From contig DJAM01000022.1 in the NCBI GenBank assembly GCA_002429595.1, forward strand, positions 1-37,812: DNA of 37,812 nucleotides, read 5' to 3'. Within the stretch, counting starts at the first letter, position 1; each line of letters begins with the position of its first letter. The notes beneath the pieces were generated by a model, which worked only from the letters and a program-made list of their open reading frames with translations, did no database searches and was not told the DNA's origin. Position numbers and translations under genes: made by a program. This document shows positions 34,216 through 37,812 of this stretch, piece after piece. Source of the stretch: Coxiellaceae bacterium UBA6002. Its GTDB lineage: Bacteria; Pseudomonadota; Gammaproteobacteria; UBA6002.

Positions 34216-34277
34216 GTTCTAACCGTCCTCAGTGAATGATATTATTTTTATTATTATTCATTCGTTTATATTCTTTG

Positions 34278-34305
34278 AGTATAGCAGAAAAGACTTCTTG
34301 TAGAA
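34278..34305 (-). promoter_or_regulatory. Possible promoter upstream of icmG
   Basis: On the minus strand a good -10 (TATACT, 34283 to 34278) has a weak -35 (TTCTAC, 34305 to 34300) at 16 bases. It would give a leader of about 55 bases to the icmG ATG, and lies in an otherwise AT-rich gap after icmE. Confidence 0.3.
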
Positions 34306-34319
34306 TATTGCTAGATCTT

Positions 34320-36851
34320 TTAGTAATGATTGACACAAGCCGCCCCGCCTACACCACCGCAAGTTTTATCGATATCCGGACAGCATGCAGCTGGAATTGT
34401 TAAATCCTGCATGAATAAAATCCCGATGCTATCACCTTCATATACGTAAACTGTAGGTGGACGCGTGAAATTTGCTCCCAAAACACTCGCATATTGACTG
34501 CCCACCGCACCCAAAGCCACCGCGATAGTCTGACCGGTACTCAATGGGTCGTGAGTGACCAAAATTCCTCCAGCACCGGTTGATGTTTGTGAACCTTGTT
34601 GGGAAATAGCATCTGCTAAACCGCTTAAAAATGAAGAGGCAAAGAGAGTGCCATATCGCAACCAATAGTGATTATTAACACAATCTGCCAAAGCTGTATG
34701 AGCAGTCTCAGGATCAATCGCAACGGCATTGATGCCAATACTGGCTGGCTTTCCTGGCATATTCATCTTATTAAAATTAATCAAAACCTGCTGTTTTAGT
34801 AGAGTAAAGGTGCCGATCACGGTCGCACCTCGGAGCTTTCCAGAAACAATTCTGGCCATAACAGGGCTATTTTCGTCACTATTCACGGTATTGGTTAAAA
34901 CCCCCATCATGATATCGCCTGCCTTAACATCGGCGCACTCAACAGTTACTGCTGGACTTGGGCCCCCAGGAATCGGAGCTGCAACAGCTCCAGCTGTAGT
35001 GACCACAGAGGAGGTTTTGGTAACGGTGGTACTCCCTGCACCGGTTGACGTTGTGGTTGAAGTCGTCGAGGTTTTCTCTGTTGCAGGTGGCTCACCACGA
35101 ACAAAGTCCTGGGTCGCAGGTGGCGTCCAAGTATTAAACAATGAATTAGCTTGAGTTGCCATGGAGCCTTCAACTGTTTGTAGCCTCTGGTCTCTAGCCT
35201 GCGCATTTAATTGTTGTTCTTGACTAGCTTGCAACTGCCCTAATTGTTGTTCGGAGTTACCAACTGGAGGAATGGTGGCGGCACCCGCAATTCCAGCCAC
35301 TGCTGCTAACTGATCAGGCGTTAAACCTGCTGCTTGAAGTTCAGCATCGGTAAAACCGCCGGCTTTTAATTCTGCTGGAGTATAGCCAGCAGCTAAAAGT
35401 GCTGCAGCACCACAACCACGACTTCTCAACGCCGCTGCGGATACCCCTTGCGATCGAGCTAATCTTAATGCCGCTGGATTACATTGACTGGCTATAGCGG
35501 CATTCGCGGCCGCTATCTGAGCATCGGTTAATCCCGCTGCTCTTAAATCATCGTCCGTAAAACCTGCAGCTTTCAATTGCGCCGGCGTGAAACCGGCTGC
35601 TAATAACGCCGCGGCACCGCAGCCACGTGCTCGAAGATCAGTAGCGGAAGCGCCTTGGGCTCGTGCTTGGCGTAGGGCATCAACACTACAACTAATCGGA
35701 CCACCGGTAGGAGCCGTGACTCCTGCTACACCGCCAGGTGGCAACACATCAGCCGGATTAAAGCCAGCTCGAAGCAAGTCACCACTCGTATAACCAGCCG
35801 CACGTAAATCATTTGGACTAAAGCCGGCATTTTTTAAGTCAGAAGCGCTAAAGCCGGCATTCTTAAGATCAGCAGCACTAAAACCGGCATTTTTCAAATC
35901 AGCAGCACTAAATCCTGCTCTTTTTAATTGACCTGCTGTGAACCCTGCTGCTCTTAAGTCTGCGGCACTAAATCCTGCCGCTCGAAGTTCTTCTGGTGTA
36001 AAGCCTGCGGCTTTCAGGTCAGCTGCAGTGTAACCCGCGGCACGTAGCGCAGCAGCACCGCAACCTAGTTTGCGTAAATCGGCAGCAGACACACCTCTTG
36101 CATGAGCTTGCGCTAAAGAAGCAGGACTACAATCTCTGGGTAGATTTGCTGAAGGTGTTGTCCCAAAACCGGCCGCCGCCAGTGCTTGAGGCGTGTAACC
36201 GGCATTCGCAATATCACGTGCTGAAAAACCCGCCGCACTCAAATCATTAGGCGTGTAACCTGCCGCGGCTAATTGTTGAGCAGTGAAACCTGCTGCTTTG
36301 AGTTCAGCCGCTGTAAAGCCAGCCGCTCGCAAATCTGCGGGAGAAAAACCAGCATTTTTAAGATCTGCTGCACTATAACCCGCAGCGGCTAATTCACCAG
36401 CTGTGTAGCCGGCTGCCTTAAGCTCGGCGAGTGAGCAACCTTTACAACGAAGTTCTTGCGCAGTCACACCAGCGGCGCGTGCGCGTCGCAATTCGTCAGG
36501 GTTACAACCTGGTATTCCTGAAGGGGTTTGAAAGCCTGGACCGAAATAACTAGTTCTAGTAATTGTTGGTACCGCTGCGGTACCTTGTTGCGCTGCTTGA
36601 ACCGCCTGAGCAATATTTTGTTGTTCTTGAAGTTTGACATATTCGGTTGAGGTTTGACCCACACCTGGGATGGATTCAACTCCAGGGGTTCCTGCAACTT
36701 GAGCTGTGCCTGCGATCCCCATATGACGCTTGTAAATAATGTAACCAATCAGAAAACCTGTCACTAAAACGACAACTAAAAAGAAGATAGCCGCTCGGCC
36801 CTTAGCATTCCCTGCAGGATTCTTCTTATCGCCAAACTTAAATTTCACCAT
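34320..36851 (-). CDS. icmE: IcmE/DotG, core channel protein with decapeptide repeats
   Basis: An 843-residue VirB10-like channel protein (Legionella about 1048) spanning from the inner membrane to the outer-membrane complex. One N-terminal transmembrane helix lies at about 19-41. Residues of about 114-525 are repeats of ten residues of the pattern AGFSAADLKN, about 27 copies in four blocks. Each block opens with a 24-residue Cys-x22-Cys header (CNPDELRRARAAGVTAQELR...GC and relatives). A Gln/Ser/Thr-rich linker leads to the C-terminal VirB10/TrbI domain (about 640-843), the conserved channel-forming part. The shorter length than in Legionella is mostly in the repeat region. The ATG follows the icmK stop after four bases. 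Confidence 0.95.
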   Translation of the reverse strand: MVKFKFGDKKNPAGNAKGRAAIFFLVVVLVTGFLIGYIIYKRHMGIAGTAQVAGTPGVESIPGVGQTSTEYVKLQEQQNIAQAVQAAQQGTAAVPTITRTSYFGPGFQTPSGIPGCNPDELRRARAAGVTAQELRCKGCSLAELKAAGYTAGELAAAGYSAADLKNAGFSPADLRAAGFTAAELKAAGFTAQQLAAAGYTPNDLSAAGFSARDIANAGYTPQALAAAGFGTTPSANLPRDCSPASLAQAHARGVSAADLRKLGCGAAALRAAGYTAADLKAAGFTPEELRAAGFSAADLRAAGFTAGQLKRAGFSAADLKNAGFSAADLKNAGFSASDLKNAGFSPNDLRAAGYTSGDLLRAGFNPADVLPPGGVAGVTAPTGGPISCSVDALRQARAQGASATDLRARGCGAAALLAAGFTPAQLKAAGFTDDDLRAAGLTDAQIAAANAAIASQCNPAALRLARSQGVSAAALRSRGCGAAALLAAGYTPAELKAGGFTDAELQAAGLTPDQLAAVAGIAGAATIPPVGNSEQQLGQLQASQEQQLNAQARDQRLQTVEGSMATQANSLFNTWTPPATQDFVRGEPPATEKTSTTSTTTSTGAGSTTVTKTSSVVTTAGAVAAPIPGGPSPAVTVECADVKAGDIMMGVLTNTVNSDENSPVMARIVSGKLRGATVIGTFTLLKQQVLINFNKMNMPGKPASIGINAVAIDPETAHTALADCVNNHYWLRYGTLFASSFLSGLADAISQQGSQTSTGAGGILVTHDPLSTGQTIAVALGAVGSQYASVLGANFTRPPTVYVYEGDSIGILFMQDLTIPAACCPDIDKTCGGVGGAACVNHY
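35285..36512 (-). repeat. In-frame 30-base repeat array within icmE
   Basis: About 27 copies of a 30-base unit encode the decapeptide repeats, interrupted by four header units. Neighbouring copies near 35820-35920 are almost identical at base level (CAGCACTAAAACCGGCATT and variants), so copy number could change by slippage or recombination. The period and open frame are those of a protein repeat, not of a CRISPR array. Confidence 0.9.
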
Positions 36852-36855
36852 TTCA

Positions 36856-37812
36856 TTACAGTCCCTGAATTGTCAGTTTGACCATTTTGCCATTTTCCGA
36901 GGCGAGGATAACTGGCGTTTGTTGCATCTCATAGGCGTGCATGCCATCCGCACTTGATAAGGTTGAAATCCATCCCGGAGAAAGGACAGTCAAACGAGTG
37001 CGTAAATAGAGTTTGCCATTCAATAACCAAACCTGACAATCACGTCCTGCAATTGACAAGGCTCGACTTCCTGGCGGTGGTACACCATTTAAAACATCTA
37101 ATAGGACTGGGTTAGAAGCACCTGGCAAAGTTTCAGGCATTGCTGCAGGCGCCGCATTCGGACCTAGTCCTGGAATACGCAAATCAACGCGATAATCCAC
37201 CGCTCGTTGTCCTGGAATCAGAGTTAACATAACTGGCGTATTCAATCCTCGTAGCATGACGGCAAGATTGCCAGTTTTGAATTCAGTAATTGCCTGAACT
37301 AATAGCATGTTACTTTTTTTATCCCATTGGATGTTATACGAGCGAGGATCGCCTAAGTCGTAAGATTCTATTGGCCAAGCTGCTCCAGACGCATCTAAGA
37401 ACACTAAGGAAGAAACAAACCCTGCAGAAAGTCGTATAATTGGCGGAGTAGCCCCCGGCGCTAAGTTAACGATTTTTGCAGCAGAAGTTGGTCGAGGTGG
37501 AATGCCTGGCGCTTCAGCAACTGCTCGTTGTGTGCCACTAAATAAGCCATGTAAGGTTCTAATTTGATCTGAAGTCAATGGCAAAAGATTATCGGTCGTT
37601 TCTGTAAAAGCTTGATCCCTTAAATTAACCCCTTCTGGACCTGGTGGCGCAGCCAAAGCAGGTCCTGCGCCTGGCGCCGCAGCACCAACACCAACAGGAC
37701 CCGCAGCAGGACCAACAGGACCAGGTGCTGGCGCACCATTCCCTAAGTTTTGCGGCAGGGTCGAAACGTTGGCTTGAGCATTTAAAGGTCCGGGAGGCGT
37801 CACCGGTGGCGG
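36856..37812 (-). CDS. icmK: IcmK/DotH, outer-membrane core complex protein (N-terminus off window)
   Basis: The last 318 or so residues of DotH (Legionella about 360), which forms the outer-membrane part of the core complex with DotC and DotD. The frame stays open to the window edge: the GTG at 37803 is preceded by three Pro codons, so the true start with its signal sequence is probably outside. The visible N-terminal part is a Pro/Gly/Ala-rich low-complexity segment (about 100 residues). The conserved beta-rich C-terminal domain follows, ending LTVLSPGWISTLSSADG and ILASENGKMVKLTIQGL. It is first in this part of the icmK-E-G-C-D-J-B run. Confidence 0.93.
   Translation of the reverse strand, partial: PPPVTPPGPLNAQANVSTLPQNLGNGAPAPGPVGPAAGPVGVGAAAPGAGPALAAPPGPEGVNLRDQAFTETTDNLLPLTSDQIRTLHGLFSGTQRAVAEAPGIPPRPTSAAKIVNLAPGATPPIIRLSAGFVSSLVFLDASGAAWPIESYDLGDPRSYNIQWDKKSNMLLVQAITEFKTGNLAVMLRGLNTPVMLTLIPGQRAVDYRVDLRIPGLGPNAAPAAMPETLPGASNPVLLDVLNGVPPPGSRALSIAGRDCQVWLLNGKLYLRTRLTVLSPGWISTLSSADGMHAYEMQQTPVILASENGKMVKLTIQGL

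Noticed and set aside
35280..36500. Regular repeat array that could suggest a CRISPR
   Set aside because: The 30-base period is in frame with icmE, units diverge gradually, there are no unique spacers and no cas genes.

Overview
The window looks like chromosomal DNA of a Legionellales gammaproteobacterium (Legionella/Coxiella relatives). The main reason is a run of type IVB (Dot/Icm) secretion genes in the order icmK-E-G-C-D-J-B, the same order as in Legionella, with icmH (dotU) and icmF nearby. The housekeeping genes are gammaproteobacterial: accB-accC-prmA, fis next to purH, and hisGDCBHAFIE. The DNA is AT-rich, and short palindromic repeats of the GTCATTCCCGC type lie in several intergenic spaces. 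Genus is not determined.

Layout. 1-846: a lysozyme-fold lipoprotein. 849-5449 (minus): a three-gene phosphorelay and c-di-GMP operon, made of an MHYT-PAS hybrid histidine kinase, a CheY-like regulator, and an HPt-REC-REC-GGDEF diguanylate cyclase. 5596-12699 (plus): a TrpR/YerC-type regulator with a candidate palindromic operator over its promoter, followed by a complete histidine operon whose HisG lacks the C-terminal regulatory domain. 12871-14397: an MFS transporter and sdhE. 14411-14530: a long inverted repeat. 14617-17778: aroQ, accB, accC, prmA. 17739-18803 (minus): a lysine 2,3-aminomutase-family radical SAM enzyme. 18967-26483 (plus): fis-purH-purD-icmH-icmF, apparently one operon that links growth control, purine synthesis and two secretion-machine stabilisers. 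26777-28531 (plus): an unannotated 584-residue protein. 28594-37812 (minus): icmB, icmJ, icmD, icmC, icmG, icmE and a partial icmK, listed in window order; transcription runs from icmK to icmB.

The most interesting item is the 584-residue protein inserted between icmF and icmB. By eye it follows the classical protein tyrosine phosphatase domain from end to end (FW motif, WPD-loop Asp, P-loop spacing, late helices). The catalytic Cys of CX5R is Ser, the WPD loop reads VHD, and the Q-loop glutamines are absent. An Ala/Pro-rich linker interrupts the domain and the C-terminus carries an acidic E-block-like patch. I infer a secreted pseudophosphatase, a candidate Dot/Icm effector encoded inside the machine locus. 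Other points of note are the Cys-x22-Cys headers that punctuate the decapeptide repeats of IcmE/DotG, the HisG truncation paired with a dedicated regulator, and nested inverted-repeat elements.

All calls come from reading sequence and remembered family motifs. No database search was run.
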